Notes: generated from the sequence alone by a model not told the origin. DNA of 62,303 nucleotides from Lachnospiraceae bacterium (GCA_022766245.1 JALEPL010000042.1:1-62303), one strand, 5' to 3'. Shown: positions 28,171 to 37,886, numbered from the stretch's first letter. Translations and numbers: made by a program.

Positions 28171-28761
28171 TCATTTCTTAGAGTTATAATTGTTCATAGA
28201 CTGATCAATTTGTCCCAGCAGAATCATCTCCACTGCTGAAACTGCATCCTCAAATGCAGCCTCTGCCTGCTGCCGGTCTTCTTTCGACATGCGACCCAGC
28301 ACATGGTCCGCTAAATCCCAGCCCTGGGGTTTTTCACCCACGCCAACCTTTACCCGGGGAAATACCTGGGTGCCGGTGTGAGCAATGATATCCTTAATCC
28401 CATTGTGCCCTCCGGCGCTGCCCTTTTTCCGCACACGAATGCGACCCGGTGCCAGACTGATATCATCATAAATCACCACCAATTCGGTTTCGGTATCAAT
28501 CTTATAAAACCTGGCTGCCTCAGCGATACTTTCCCCGCTTTTGTTCATAAAGGTCATGGGTTTCATCAAAAGAACCTTCTGTCCCTGAATCATACCGGAT
28601 CCACAAAGTGCCTGAAATTTCTTTTCCGCTATCTTTATATTATATTTTTCTGCCAGCATGTCTATCACATCAAATCCTGCATTGTGTCTGGTGTGCTGAT
28701 ATTTTATCCCCGGGTTTCCCAATCCTGCTATGATGTGTAACTGTTTTGCGCTAGTTGCCAT
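28171..28761 (-). CDS. pth: Peptidyl-tRNA hydrolase
   Basis: Pth releases peptides from prematurely detached peptidyl-tRNAs, recycling tRNA. The 196-residue protein starts with GLGNPGIKYQHTRHNAGFD, with the catalytic histidine at 26. MKPMTFMNKSGESI, YDDISLAPGRIRVRKKGSAG and GHNGIKDI follow. It begins two bases after the glmU-like stop and its own stop overlaps the possible mfd start, so glmU-like, pth and mfd form one operon. Confidence 0.96.
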   Translation of the reverse strand: MATSAKQLHIIAGLGNPGIKYQHTRHNAGFDVIDMLAEKYNIKIAEKKFQALCGSGMIQGQKVLLMKPMTFMNKSGESIAEAARFYKIDTETELVVIYDDISLAPGRIRVRKKGSAGGHNGIKDIIAHTGTQVFPRVKVGVGEKPQGWDLADHVLGRMSKEDRQQAEAAFEDAVSAVEMILLGQIDQSMNNYNSKK

Positions 28762-28763
28762 TA

Positions 28764-29501
28764 CTACTTCATCCTTTTTCGAATAATTTCTGCTGCTTCC
28801 TTCAACTGCTCCTGGTCATTGACTCCGGAAATGTCCTCCGGGCTCTCCAATGAGAATGCGTCTACCTTTAAGCCTTTCTGGCGAATAACAGTCAGCGTAT
28901 CCGGCAAATAGTATTCACCCTGGGCATTATTCGGTGTTATTTTACCAAGCGCCTCTTTCAACTCAGCCGTATTAAAAATGTACATGCCGGAGTTAATCTC
29001 ATGGGAGCTTCGTTCCTCCTCGGTGGCATCTTTATGCTCCACACTCTTGACGAAGGCACCGTTTTCATCCCGGATAATTCGTCCATAACCGGTGGGATCA
29101 TCAATCAGGGCAGACAGCACCGTTACTGCATTGTTCTGCTGCATATGGTAATCCAACAGCCGCTTCAGTGTAGCAGACGTAATCAGCGGGGTATCTCCAA
29201 ACAGAATCATGGTATATCCAGTATCCCCTAAAAATTCCTGAGCACACCGTACCGCATGACCGGTTCCCAACTGCTCCGGCTGAAGCACGAAGCTTACATC
29301 CTTATGGCAAATCTTCTGCTCCACCTCTTCATGTTTGTAGCCAACTACCAGACATATTTCCTCTGCGCCTGCGCCCCTGGCTGCTTCTATGACATAATCC
29401 ACCAGGCATTTCCCGTCAATGGTATGTACCACCTTGGGAAGATCCGACTTCATTCTGGTTCCTTTTCCTGCTGCCAATATTACTGCTTTTAACTGTTCCA
29501 T
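28764..29501 (-). CDS. glmU: GlmU-type nucleotidyltransferase lacking the acetyltransferase half
   Basis: The N-terminal fold matches GlmU: LKAVILAAGKGTRMKSDLPKV at the start, QPEQLGTGHAVRCA, LFGDTPLI and NSGMYIF. This domain makes UDP-GlcNAc from GlcNAc-1-phosphate and UTP. Full GlmU is about 455 residues with a left-handed beta-helix acetyltransferase; this protein is 245 and ends soon after the NTP-transferase domain with no frame continuing. GlcN-1-P acetylation must then come from another gene. It may have a different sugar substrate, but the operon with pth and mfd is the normal GlmU setting. Confidence 0.8.
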   Translation of the reverse strand: MEQLKAVILAAGKGTRMKSDLPKVVHTIDGKCLVDYVIEAARGAGAEEICLVVGYKHEEVEQKICHKDVSFVLQPEQLGTGHAVRCAQEFLGDTGYTMILFGDTPLITSATLKRLLDYHMQQNNAVTVLSALIDDPTGYGRIIRDENGAFVKSVEHKDATEEERSSHEINSGMYIFNTAELKEALGKITPNNAQGEYYLPDTLTVIRQKGLKVDAFSLESPEDISGVNDQEQLKEAAEIIRKRMK

Positions 29502-29662
29502 CTTATTACTTCCCCTATCTCTCCTGCTCTATTTTGTCATCAACTGACATAGTCTACAATCTTCACTCATTTTACCTATATTTTCGGAGTTTTGCAATAA
29601 TGAAACTCTCTTTTAGACAACTGCTAAGGAAAGGGTGTGTTTCATAAAGACCCAAAAAGTAA

Positions 29663-29701
29663 AAAAAGAAGCCATGCACCTCGTGCAACGGCTCCTTTTT
29701 G
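29663..29701 (-). terminator. Rho-independent terminator of spoVG
   Basis: On the minus strand AAAAAGGAGCCGTTGCAC pairs with GTGCATGGCTTCTTTTT around CGAG, with two mismatches and a T run. It lies two bases after the spoVG stop. Confidence 0.85.
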
Positions 29702-29703
29702 TT

Positions 29704-29970
29704 TTAACCCTCCTGGGCCACTTCGCTCTCATACTTTTCTAATATGATATCCTGAATACGACTCCGGGTTTCCGAATTAATGGGATGTGCGATATCGCGA
29801 TACTCTCCATCCGCAGCTTTTCGGCTGGGCATAGCGATAAACAACCCCTTTTCTCCATCAATGACCTTGATGTCATGAATCACAAACTCTTCATCAATGG
29901 TAATAGAGACAACAGCCTTCATCTTGCCTTCCTTGTCCACCCTGCGTATTCTCACGTCTGTAATCTGCAT
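29704..29970 (-). CDS. spoVG: Regulator SpoVG
   Basis: SpoVG is a small nucleic-acid-binding regulator linked to septation and sporulation. The 88-residue protein has the family signature [40 protein letters not shown] and [20 protein letters not shown]. It lies 51 bp from the glgD stop on the same strand, so it may be the last gene of the glycogen operon, and has its own terminator. Its presence supports a spore-forming lineage. Confidence 0.95.
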   Translation of the reverse strand: MQITDVRIRRVDKEGKMKAVVSITIDEEFVIHDIKVIDGEKGLFIAMPSRKAADGEYRDIAHPINSETRSRIQDIILEKYESEVAQEG

Positions 29971-30021
29971 TCTGCAAGCCCCCTTTACCTTCTCCTGGCA
30001 AATCCATCTTCGCTCGATTCA

Positions 30022-31140
30022 TCAGAGCGCAAATCTGTCATTCCGCTCGATCACAACCTTTACTCCGTCATCTCCGGAATAATATGTATTCGCCTTCAGC
30101 GTACACCTGCTCTCAACGACACAGTTCTCGATGTGAGTATTATCCCCAATATAAACATCATTTAAAATAACAGAATTCTTAATCACACAATTATTTCCCA
30201 CAAACACATTCTTAAACAGAACAGAATTCTCCACCTTGCTATTGATGATACATCCACTGGAAATCAAGCTGTTCTTCACATCAGATCCCGGGTTGTACTT
30301 TGCCGGCGGATAATCGTCGATCTTAGAGTAAATCTGCGGTGCCTCCCGGAAGAAGTATTTACGCACCTCCGGATTCAGGAAATCCATATTGGTCTTGTAG
30401 TAGGAATCTACTGTAGCAATATTGCTCCAGTACTCTTCCATCTTATAGCCGTAAATATTCTTCATATTTTTATAGCGAATCAAAATGTCATTTACGAAAT
30501 CCCAGCGATCCTCCTGCTGGCAACGCTCCAGCATATCGATGAGCTGTCTTCTGCGGATAATATATACTCCGGTAGAAATGGTATTCGAGGATGCCACCAT
30601 GGGCTTCTCCTCAAACTCTACGATTCGATGGTCCTCATTCATACGTACCACACCAAACCGGCTCACATCCATACCCTCCGGCATATCCTTGCAAACCACA
30701 GTAATATCTGCCTTTTTCTCGATATGATAATCCAGCACCTTATTGTAATCCATCTTATAAATGCAGTCTCCACTGGCAATGATGACATACGGCTCATGAC
30801 GTTTTTTCAGAAAATCAAGATTCTGGCACATAGCATCTGCAGTTCCCCGATACCACCAGCTGTTATCTGAGGTCACTGTAGGTGTAAATGTAAACAGACC
30901 TCCCTGTTTTCTACCAAAATCCCACCACTTGGATGAGCTCAAATGCTCATTCAGTGATCTGGCATTGTACTGTGTCAGAACTGCCACCGTCTGGATATGG
31001 GAGTTGCTCATATTACTCAAAACGAAATCAATACTACGGTAACTACCACCGATGGGCATCGCTGCAATGGCGCGTTTAGTGGAAAGTTCCTGCATACGAT
31101 TGTTATTACCACCTGCTAAAATTAATCCTAATGCCTTCAT
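30022..31140 (-). CDS. glgD: GlgD subunit of ADP-glucose pyrophosphorylase
   Basis: GlgD is a homologue of GlgC that in Clostridia and Bacilli is thought to modulate the catalytic subunit. The 372-residue protein begins [20 protein letters not shown], where the GlgC signature G.GSRL is changed ([10 protein letters not shown]), fitting a non-catalytic role. The C-terminal left-handed beta-helix is visible as [20 protein letters not shown] hexapeptides. Its start overlaps the glgC stop by four bases, indicating translational coupling. Confidence 0.93.
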   Translation of the reverse strand: MKALGLILAGGNNNRMQELSTKRAIAAMPIGGSYRSIDFVLSNMSNSHIQTVAVLTQYNARSLNEHLSSSKWWDFGRKQGGLFTFTPTVTSDNSWWYRGTADAMCQNLDFLKKRHEPYVIIASGDCIYKMDYNKVLDYHIEKKADITVVCKDMPEGMDVSRFGVVRMNEDHRIVEFEEKPMVASSNTISTGVYIIRRRQLIDMLERCQQEDRWDFVNDILIRYKNMKNIYGYKMEEYWSNIATVDSYYKTNMDFLNPEVRKYFFREAPQIYSKIDDYPPAKYNPGSDVKNSLISSGCIINSKVENSVLFKNVFVGNNCVIKNSVILNDVYIGDNTHIENCVVESRCTLKANTYYSGDDGVKVVIERNDRFAL

Positions 31141-32411
31141 ACTCTGTCACCTTCCTTAATAATAGCTCCGCCACTGGGCAACATTCCGTCCGGATAATCT
31201 GCTGCCTCCGTCACGCCGGAAATCGCTGTATTTTTTCCGATGGAAACATGATCCGGAATCACAGACCCCTCACCGATGGTCACCAGATCAAATGCATATA
31301 CCTTGGGATTCAATGTACTTGGTGCATACTCGCCCACACCCAGCTTACAATCTTTTCCAATCACAGTCTTGTCCGCCACAATGGACTTTTCGATGGAGCA
31401 GTTTTCTCCAATCACGGTTTCCTTCATAATGATGGAATCCCGAATCACGGTACCCTTTCCTATCGTTACACCGGCACCAATTACGGAATTGTACACTTCA
31501 CCATAAATCTCAGTACCTTCTCCTATGATACTCTTGTCAACCCGGGCATCTGCTGCCACAAACTGAGGCGCCACGATTTCATTCTTGGTATAAATCTTCC
31601 AGTATTCCTCATAAAGATTGAACTCGGGAATCAGGTCGATCAATTCCATATTGGCCTCCCAATAAGAGCCAAGAGTTCCAACATCCTTCCAATATCCATT
31701 GTACTCGTAAGCAAAAATACGATCCTTTCGCTCATGACAATAGGGGATGATGTGCTTTCCAAAATCACAATTGCTCTGATCCTTCATGGCAATCAGGCTT
31801 TCCCTCAATGTCTTCCAGCTAAATATGTAAATACCCATGGATGCCAGATTGCTTCTGGGATGCTCCGGCTTCTCCTCAAACTCAGTGATACGTTTGTTCT
31901 CATCGGTAAGAACCACACCGAAACGGCTGGCCTCCTCCATAGGAACCGGCATGGTAGCAATGGTAATGTCCGCATTATTCGCCTTGTGGAAATCCAGCAT
32001 CACCTCATAATCCATCTTGTAGATATGATCACCGGATAAGATCAAAACATAATCCGGATCATAACTCTCCATGTAACGCAAATTTTGGTAGATTGCGTTA
32101 GCTGTTCCGGTATACCATTCACTGTTATCACTCTTCTCATAGGGCGGCAACACGGTAACACCACCATTGTTGCGATCCAGATCCCACGGAATACCGATAC
32201 CGATATGCCGGTTCAGGCGCAACGGCTGATACTGAGTCAGCACACCTACCGTATCAATACCTGAATTAATACAATTGCTTAAAGGGAAGTCAATAATACG
32301 ATACTTTCCGCCAAACGCCACTGCTGGTTTTGCAACGCCGGCTGTCAACACTCCGAGGCGGCTTCCCTGTCCGCCTGCCAATAACATGGCAATCATTTCT
32401 TTTTTAATCAA
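31137..32411 (-). CDS. glgC: Glucose-1-phosphate adenylyltransferase
   Basis: GlgC makes ADP-glucose for glycogen synthesis. The protein (424 residues) reads [19 protein letters not shown] at its start, then [31 protein letters not shown] and, near the end, beta-helix repeats ([20 protein letters not shown]). The start is probably TTG at 32411: AGAGGTG lies eight bases upstream, and this gives the N-terminus usual for the family. A GTG three codons earlier touches the ribosome binding site, and the ATG at 32453 adds unrelated residues. It forms an operon with glgD and perhaps spoVG. Confidence 0.93.
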   Translation of the reverse strand: MIKKEMIAMLLAGGQGSRLGVLTAGVAKPAVAFGGKYRIIDFPLSNCINSGIDTVGVLTQYQPLRLNRHIGIGIPWDLDRNNGGVTVLPPYEKSDNSEWYTGTANAIYQNLRYMESYDPDYVLILSGDHIYKMDYEVMLDFHKANNADITIATMPVPMEEASRFGVVLTDENKRITEFEEKPEHPRSNLASMGIYIFSWKTLRESLIAMKDQSNCDFGKHIIPYCHERKDRIFAYEYNGYWKDVGTLGSYWEANMELIDLIPEFNLYEEYWKIYTKNEIVAPQFVAADARVDKSIIGEGTEIYGEVYNSVIGAGVTIGKGTVIRDSIIMKETVIGENCSIEKSIVADKTVIGKDCKLGVGEYAPSTLNPKVYAFDLVTIGEGSVIPDHVSIGKNTAISGVTEAADYPDGMLPSGGAIIKEGDRV

Positions 32412-32471
32412 GTCAATCACCTCTCGTCCATTTCTATCAGTCACATGTCGCACATCAATTGATATAGAAAA

Positions 32472-32500
32472 AGTATATCACAGGATTTTCACAATGTACA
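32472..32500 (-). promoter_or_regulatory. Probable glgC promoter
   Basis: On the minus strand TGTACA and TATACT are 17 bp apart, about 60 bp ahead of the TTG start. Confidence 0.5.
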
Positions 32501-32631
32501 GCATTATGTATAAAAAATATGCGAATTTTCGTACTTTTTAGTTAATTTTTACAAATATTGTGTTTATTTTCCATTTTGTAGTTCCGTATCTTCCCAGTCA
32601 AGTAATTTAGTAACTATTCAGAGTTACGCAA

Positions 32632-32660
32632 TTTACAAATGTTTCGCATACGTTTATAAT
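32632..32660 (+). promoter_or_regulatory. Probable murC promoter
   Basis: TTTACA and a perfect TATAAT are 17 bp apart. The start codon follows 74 bp later, leaving a leader with a GGATCCGGAA..TTCCGG-type imperfect repeat. Confidence 0.7.
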
Positions 32661-32734
32661 AAGGAATGAGAAACACGGATCCGGAACTTTCCGGTGAACC
32701 GTTACCCAAATATAAAATCAGGCAGGTATCAATC

Positions 32735-34114
32735 ATGTACAAATTAAATTTTTCCAAACCGATTCATGTACACTTCATAGGAATCGGCGGTATCAGCATG
32801 AGCGGTCTGGCAGAAATCCTGTTAGATGAGGGCTTTCCTGTTTCCGGCTCCGATTCCAGACAATCCGATCTGACAGATCTCCTTGCAAAAAAGGGTGCCA
32901 CCATCTACATTGGCCAGAAGGCATCAAATATAGATGCTCGGCCGGATCTGGTAGTCTACACTGCAGCGATTCATCCGGATAACGAAGAATATGCAGCAGC
33001 CAAACAGGCAAATATCCCCATGTTGTCCCGCGCAGAGCTTTTGGGGCAGATTATGGATAATTATCAGGATTCTGTAGCTGTTGCAGGTACCCACGGAAAA
33101 ACTACCACCACTTCCATGATTTCCCAGATTATGCTGGAAGCCAAGGCTGATCCCACCATTTCTGTGGGCGGTATCCTGGCTTCCATTGGAGGCAATATCC
33201 GGGTAGGACAGTCCGAAATCTTCGTGACCGAGGCATGCGAATACACCAACAGCTTTTTGCATTTCCATCCCCGTTACAGCATTATCACAAACGTGGAGGC
33301 AGAGCATCTGGACTTTTTCAAGGATATCGACGACATCCGCCACTCCTTCCATCAGTTTGCCGGCAATACCGCCGACACGGGCACTCTGATTATCAACGGA
33401 GAGATTCCCGAAATCGGCAGCATCACTGATGGCTTGTCATGTAATGTTGTTACTTATGGTTTATGCGAATCCGATGACTATTATGCCAAAAATATTTCTT
33501 ACGATGCAAAAGCCTGTGCAAGCTACACTGCAGTATACCGGGGAGAGGAATTAGGAACCGTCACCCTTCATGTGCCCGGTGCCCACAATGCTGCTAATGC
33601 GCTGGCTGCCCTGGCACTGTGCCACATCATGGGACTCCCCATGGATACCATCACTGCCGGACTGGCACAGTTTGGCGGAGCCAAACGTCGTTTCGAATAC
33701 AAGGGCACATACCACGGAGCCACTGTGGTCGACGACTACGCACATCACCCCACTGAGGTAGCCGCCACTTTACAAGCTGCAACGAACTTTCCTCACACCC
33801 GGATCATCTGCGTATTCCAGCCACACACCTACTCCAGAACCAAAGCTTTTTACCGGGACTTTGGCAAGGCTCTTTCTCTGGCGGATGTGGTGGTTCTGGC
33901 TGACATTTATGCAGCAAGAGAGCAGAACACTGAGGGAATTACCTCAGAATTAATCCTGAAGGAGCTCCAGGCACACGGGAAAGAATGTGTATATCTTCCC
34001 TCCTTCGAGGAAATCGAAAAATATTTATCCAAAAAAATCATGAACAATGACTTGTTGATAACTATGGGCGCCGGAGATGTGTATCAAATCGGTGAAAAAC
34101 TTCTTCAGTCTTAG
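32735..34114 (+). CDS. murC: UDP-N-acetylmuramate--L-alanine ligase
   Basis: MurC adds the first amino acid to the peptidoglycan stem peptide. The 459-residue protein has the Rossmann start HVHFIGIGGISMSGLAEI, ATP loop GTHGKTTTTSMI at about 117-128, EACEYTNSFLHFHP and VDDYAHHPTEV. The ATG at 32735 is chosen over an in-frame start at 32666, which would lie at or upstream of the transcription start predicted by the promoter. The plus-strand block continues with replication genes after a terminator. Confidence 0.95.
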   Translation: MYKLNFSKPIHVHFIGIGGISMSGLAEILLDEGFPVSGSDSRQSDLTDLLAKKGATIYIGQKASNIDARPDLVVYTAAIHPDNEEYAAAKQANIPMLSRAELLGQIMDNYQDSVAVAGTHGKTTTTSMISQIMLEAKADPTISVGGILASIGGNIRVGQSEIFVTEACEYTNSFLHFHPRYSIITNVEAEHLDFFKDIDDIRHSFHQFAGNTADTGTLIINGEIPEIGSITDGLSCNVVTYGLCESDDYYAKNISYDAKACASYTAVYRGEELGTVTLHVPGAHNAANALAALALCHIMGLPMDTITAGLAQFGGAKRRFEYKGTYHGATVVDDYAHHPTEVAATLQAATNFPHTRIICVFQPHTYSRTKAFYRDFGKALSLADVVVLADIYAAREQNTEGITSELILKELQAHGKECVYLPSFEEIEKYLSKKIMNNDLLITMGAGDVYQIGEKLLQS

Positions 34115-34115
34115 G

Positions 34116-34133
34116 TTATCCACATTATCCACA
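34116..34133 (+). promoter_or_regulatory. Tandem pair of DnaA boxes (first)
   Basis: TTATCCACA occurs twice with no gap (34116-34124, 34125-34133), directly after the murC stop. Both match the high-affinity DnaA box exactly. The second also forms part of the murC terminator stem. Confidence 0.75.
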
Positions 34134-34176
34134 TCCCATCGTGGGTATTTTCCAAGCAAGGGATGTGGATTTTTTA
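34127..34176 (+). terminator. murC terminator
   Basis: ATCCACATCCC (34127) and GGGATGTGGAT (34160) form an 11-bp perfect stem followed by TTTTTT. Confidence 0.85.
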
Positions 34177-34215
34177 TTGCCCATTTTCTCTGTCTATCGC
34201 ACAATTTCGGCTCCT

Positions 34216-34233
34216 TTATCCACATTATCCACA
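34216..34233 (+). promoter_or_regulatory. Tandem pair of DnaA boxes (second)
   Basis: TTATCCACA again occurs twice without a gap, exactly 100 bp after the first pair, followed by a weaker TATCAACA. It lies about 130 bp before the DnaD-like start, where the promoter of the replication genes should be. Confidence 0.75.
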
Positions 34234-34363
34234 GTATCAACAGATGCCTCAAGCCCTTGATTTTACTGAATTTTTTCATGTTTTTGCTCTTCTCTTTTCC
34301 ATTTTCCTATGCTATAATGCTTTTAGTTTTCGCAAAGGTTTTTGCGCGAAAGGGAGTTTTCTT

Positions 34364-35419
34364 ATGAAAGACATCACACTACATATCAACAACAACACAA
34401 CTGCAACATGCATACCAAACAGTTTCATCGACGAACTGATGCCGGATGCCAATGGAGAGTATGTAAAGATCTATCTTTATCTGCTCCGCTGCATCAATTC
34501 CGCAGAGGATTTTTCTATTTCGAAGCTGGCGGACAAACTGGATCATACAGAAAAGGACATCAAACGCGCTTTGGCATACTGGGAAAAGAAGCATGTTTTA
34601 AGGTTAGAATATGATAGCAATGGGCAGCTTGCCGGAATCTGTTTTTTGGATTCCGCTGGTTCTATGCCCAAAAAAGAACTGACTCCCCCTGCACAGGCGC
34701 CTGTGCCGGAAAAAACCGTCTCTGTCTCAGAGTCTCGGCCTTCCTATAGTAAAACAGATATGCTCAATTTCCAACAGAATGAGAATCACGAGAATCTTCT
34801 CTTTATTATCGAGCGCTATATTGGACATCCGCTTTCCACCCATGATATCGAGAGTATCATGTACTGGCATCAGGAATTGAAGCTGTCTACCGACCTTATC
34901 GAATATCTGGTAGAATCCTGTGTGGACAAAGGTCACAAAAGTCTGCGTTATATGGAAAAAGTTGCTATCAACTGGTCCGAGTCCTCCATTCGAACTGTGG
35001 AGGAAGCCAAACGGGCAACCGGAATGCATTCCCAAATTTACTATGGAATAATGAAAGCCTTTGGTATCAGCGGACGGAATCTGGTGGACTACGAGCTTGC
35101 ATTTATCGACAAATGGACCAACACCTTCGGTTTTTCACTGGATGTGATTTCCGAGGCCTGCAAGCGCACCATTCAGTCTACGAATCAGCCCAGCTTTCAA
35201 TATGCTGACTCGATTCTGGAGAGCTGGCACAAGAATCATGTACACAGACCGGAAGACATCGCTGTGCTGGACAGTGCCTATAAAAAGAGTAAGTCTGTTG
35301 TATCAAAACCAGTAAACAATGTACGCACCTCCGCCGGTGGACGTTTTAATAATTTCCCCCAGCGAAGCTATAACTATGACCAGTTGGAAAAGCAGCTGTT
35401 AAACAGCTCCAACCAGTAG
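34364..35419 (+). CDS. DnaD/DnaB-like replication initiation protein
   Basis: The 351-residue protein looks like a DnaD-domain protein of the type that helps load helicase at origins. The N-terminal half (about 1-100, YVKIYLYLLRC, SISKLADKLDHTEKDIKRAL, YWEKKHVL) is a winged helix. A DnaD domain follows (about 145-220, YIGHPLSTHDIESIMYWHQE, LIEYLVESC, SLRYMEKVAINW), and a second similar repeat may lie at 225-300. The ATG at 34364 has AAAGGGAG; longer extensions run through the DnaA boxes. It is followed 14 bp later by the helicase-loader gene. Confidence 0.85.
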   Translation: MKDITLHINNNTTATCIPNSFIDELMPDANGEYVKIYLYLLRCINSAEDFSISKLADKLDHTEKDIKRALAYWEKKHVLRLEYDSNGQLAGICFLDSAGSMPKKELTPPAQAPVPEKTVSVSESRPSYSKTDMLNFQQNENHENLLFIIERYIGHPLSTHDIESIMYWHQELKLSTDLIEYLVESCVDKGHKSLRYMEKVAINWSESSIRTVEEAKRATGMHSQIYYGIMKAFGISGRNLVDYELAFIDKWTNTFGFSLDVISEACKRTIQSTNQPSFQYADSILESWHKNHVHRPEDIAVLDSAYKKSKSVVSKPVNNVRTSAGGRFNNFPQRSYNYDQLEKQLLNSSNQ

Positions 35420-35433
35420 GAGGAGATTCCACT

Positions 35434-36414
35434 ATGCCATTGACTAATTCTCAATATGACGCGCTGATTCGCAAGTACAATGCGACCCAGTTTCACAATC
35501 AGCATATTCAGGAGACACGGCAAAAAGAAATCTATGCAAAAGCTCCCCAGCTGGAAGAAATTGATGTCAAAGCCGCTTCTCTCTCTGTGGATTGTACCAA
35601 AAAAATAATTTCCGGAGATCAGACGGCTCTTGCCGCTCTTCGTCAGCAATTAGCAGATTTGAAGAATGAAAAAGAAACTATCATCCGCTCATTGGGATAT
35701 TCGCCCGACTATCTGGCACCGGTCTATACCTGTCCAGACTGTAAAGATACCGGATACATTGGAAACAAACGCTGCCACTGCTTTGTTCAGGCAGCTATCG
35801 ATCTGGTGTACACCCAGTCCAATATTAAGGAAATTTTGTCGGAAGAGAATTTTTCTCATTTTTCCTACAAATATTACTCAAAAGATCAGATTAATCCCTC
35901 CACCGGACGTTCTGCATATGACACAGCCGTGGAGGCTGTAGAAATCTGTCGACAGTTTATCCGGAATTTTGACCGGGAATTTTCGAACCTCTTTTTCTAT
36001 GGAGAGACCGGTGTGGGAAAAACTTTTCTGTCAAACTGTGTAGCAAAAGAATTATTAGACCAAGGACATTCGGTAATTTATTTTACATCCTTTCAATTAT
36101 TTGATATATTGGAAAAGAGCAAATTCCAGAAAGACGAAGATGCTATTGCAGCTAACCAGAATCTGTTTGACTGCGATCTGCTGATTATTGATGATTTAGG
36201 AACCGAATTTTCGAATTCCTTTACGGTCTCCCAATTATTCTTATGTTTAAACGAACGTATGCTTCGCAAGAAATCAACCATCATTTCTACGAATCTGCAT
36301 ATGAATGAGCTGGCAGAGATTTACTCGGAGCGAACCTGTTCCAGGATTTTCAGCAACTACACTATGATTAAGCTATTCGGAGACGATATTCGTCTTCAGA
36401 AAAAGCTTCACTGA
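35434..36414 (+). CDS. DnaC/DnaI-like helicase loader ATPase
   Basis: The AAA+ protein (326 residues) resembles DnaI, which loads the replicative helicase. An N-terminal Cys-rich segment at about 100-116, CPDCKDTGYIGNKRCHC, fits the zinc-binding module of DnaI. Walker A is GETGVGKT at about 190-197 and Walker B LLIIDDLGTEF near 250. A C-terminal arginine stretch (ERTCSRIF) supplies sensor residues. AGGAGG precedes the ATG. It shares an operon with the DnaD-like gene. Confidence 0.9.
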   Translation: MPLTNSQYDALIRKYNATQFHNQHIQETRQKEIYAKAPQLEEIDVKAASLSVDCTKKIISGDQTALAALRQQLADLKNEKETIIRSLGYSPDYLAPVYTCPDCKDTGYIGNKRCHCFVQAAIDLVYTQSNIKEILSEENFSHFSYKYYSKDQINPSTGRSAYDTAVEAVEICRQFIRNFDREFSNLFFYGETGVGKTFLSNCVAKELLDQGHSVIYFTSFQLFDILEKSKFQKDEDAIAANQNLFDCDLLIIDDLGTEFSNSFTVSQLFLCLNERMLRKKSTIISTNLHMNELAEIYSERTCSRIFSNYTMIKLFGDDIRLQKKLH

Positions 36415-36494
36415 ACAGATACCATGAAATTTCATTCAGCTGGGCAATGATAGCAATAACAATAGATTGCCCCTGCTATGGAATATATAAATCA

Positions 36495-36511
36495 GTCCTA
36501 ACACTTAGGAC
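36495..36511 (+). promoter_or_regulatory. Leader hairpin before prs
   Basis: GTCCTAA and TTAGGAC pair around CAC, 28 bp before the prs start. Upstream, GGGCAAT..ATTGCCC (about 36446-36476) gives another inverted repeat. Either may mark a regulatory leader. Confidence 0.4.
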
Positions 36512-36538
36512 GGCAATAATATACGGAGGACTCACAAA

Positions 36539-37717
36539 ATGTCAGAAACAGAAAAAACCCTACAAAATGTTCCATACGGTAATCTTGGAATGATTCCTCT
36601 GCAGAGCTGCAGAGAACTAGGTGAAAAGGTGGATAAGTACCTGGTCAGCTGGAGAAAAGACCGCCAGTTACACCATCCCAACGATTCCTTTATGCAGAGC
36701 TATCAGCGCGATTCTTATATTCTGAAGGCATCTAACCCGCGTTTTGGCTCCGGCGAAGCAAAGGGTGTTCTGGCGGAAAGTGCCAGAGGCTATGATCTGT
36801 TCCTTATGGTAGATGTAACCAACTATAGTATTACCTATTCTATCTGCGGACATACCAACCACATGTCACCGGATGACCATTATGCAGACCTGAAACGTAT
36901 CATCGCTGCCTGCGGAGGAAAAGCCAGACGTATCACCGTGATTATTCCTTTCCTCTATGAAAGCCGTCAGCACAGACGTACCACCAGAGAGTCCATGGAC
37001 TGTGCTCTGGCTCTGCAGGAGCTGGTAAACATGGGTGTGGACAACATCATCACCTTTGATGCCCACGATCCACGTGTATTAAATGCCATCCCGCTCAAAG
37101 GCTTTGAATCCGTTCAGCCGGCATATCAGTTTATCAAGGGTATCTGCAAAAATGTAAAGGATCTTCAGATTGATGCCGACCACCTGATGATTGTCAGCCC
37201 GGATGAGGGTGCTACCGGACGTGCCATTTATCTGGCTAACGTTTTGGGCATTGACATCGGTATGTTCTACAAACGCCGTGATTACAGCAAAATCGTTGAC
37301 GGACGTAATCCTATCGTAGCCCACGAATTCCTGGGCTCCTCTGTAGAAGGCAAAGATGTGCTGATTATCGATGATATGATTTCTTCCGGAGACAGTATGA
37401 TTGATGTAGCTACCGAGTTGAAAAAGCGCAAGGCAAACCGTATTTTCGTTGTCGCTACCTTCGGATTATTTACCAACGGCTTAGAGAAATTTGATAAGGC
37501 TGTGGAAGACGGTATCATTTTCAAGGTGGTGACCACCAACCTGACCTATCAGACTCCGGAGCTGTTAGATCGTCCTTATTATATCAACTGTGACATGAGT
37601 AAGTACATCGCCTACATCATCGATACCCTGAACCATGATGCATCCATCAGTGAGCTTTTGGATCCTCATGAGCGTATCCTCCGTCTGGTGGAGCGTTACA
37701 AAGCGGAGCAGCAATAA
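36539..37717 (+). CDS. prs: Ribose-phosphate pyrophosphokinase
   Basis: The enzyme makes PRPP, precursor of nucleotides, histidine and tryptophan. The PRPP-binding loop VLIIDDMISSGDSMIDVA is clear, and the N-terminal half has IRRI-like nucleotide-binding residues (RRITVIIPFLYESRQHRRTT). At 392 residues it is longer than the common 315-residue form; extra residues lie at the N-terminus and middle, as in other Lachnospiraceae. CGGAGG precedes the ATG. It has its own leader and terminator. Confidence 0.92.
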   Translation: MSETEKTLQNVPYGNLGMIPLQSCRELGEKVDKYLVSWRKDRQLHHPNDSFMQSYQRDSYILKASNPRFGSGEAKGVLAESARGYDLFLMVDVTNYSITYSICGHTNHMSPDDHYADLKRIIAACGGKARRITVIIPFLYESRQHRRTTRESMDCALALQELVNMGVDNIITFDAHDPRVLNAIPLKGFESVQPAYQFIKGICKNVKDLQIDADHLMIVSPDEGATGRAIYLANVLGIDIGMFYKRRDYSKIVDGRNPIVAHEFLGSSVEGKDVLIIDDMISSGDSMIDVATELKKRKANRIFVVATFGLFTNGLEKFDKAVEDGIIFKVVTTNLTYQTPELLDRPYYINCDMSKYIAYIIDTLNHDASISELLDPHERILRLVERYKAEQQ

Positions 37718-37734
37718 AATTTCCAGATTAAATG

Positions 37735-37786
37735 AAAAGCCAGGAGTCCGTGGTGGTACTATCCATCGCGCTCTCCCGGCTTTTTT
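37735..37786 (+). terminator. prs terminator
   Basis: AAAAGCCAGGAG and CTCCCGGCTTTTTT form a stem with one mismatch and a long loop, followed by T. Confidence 0.7.
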
Positions 37787-37809
37787 CATGCCCCTTAATA
37801 ACAGCTGCC

Positions 37810-37842
37810 AACTGATACGACTCTGGGAGAGTCGTATCAGTT
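37810..37842. repeat. Perfect 15-bp inverted repeat, GGG loop
   Basis: AACTGATACGACTCT and AGAGTCGTATCAGTT flank GGG. No T run follows. It lies between the prs terminator and the next one and could be a protein-binding site or a remnant element. Confidence 0.6.
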
Positions 37843-37886
37843 AGCCTACATAACATCAAATGGCATCGCATATGCCTAGTTTCACA

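Noticed and set aside
34116-34233. Chromosomal origin of replication
   Set aside because: dnaA and dnaN are not adjacent and no AT-rich unwinding region is evident; promoter control by DnaA fits better.
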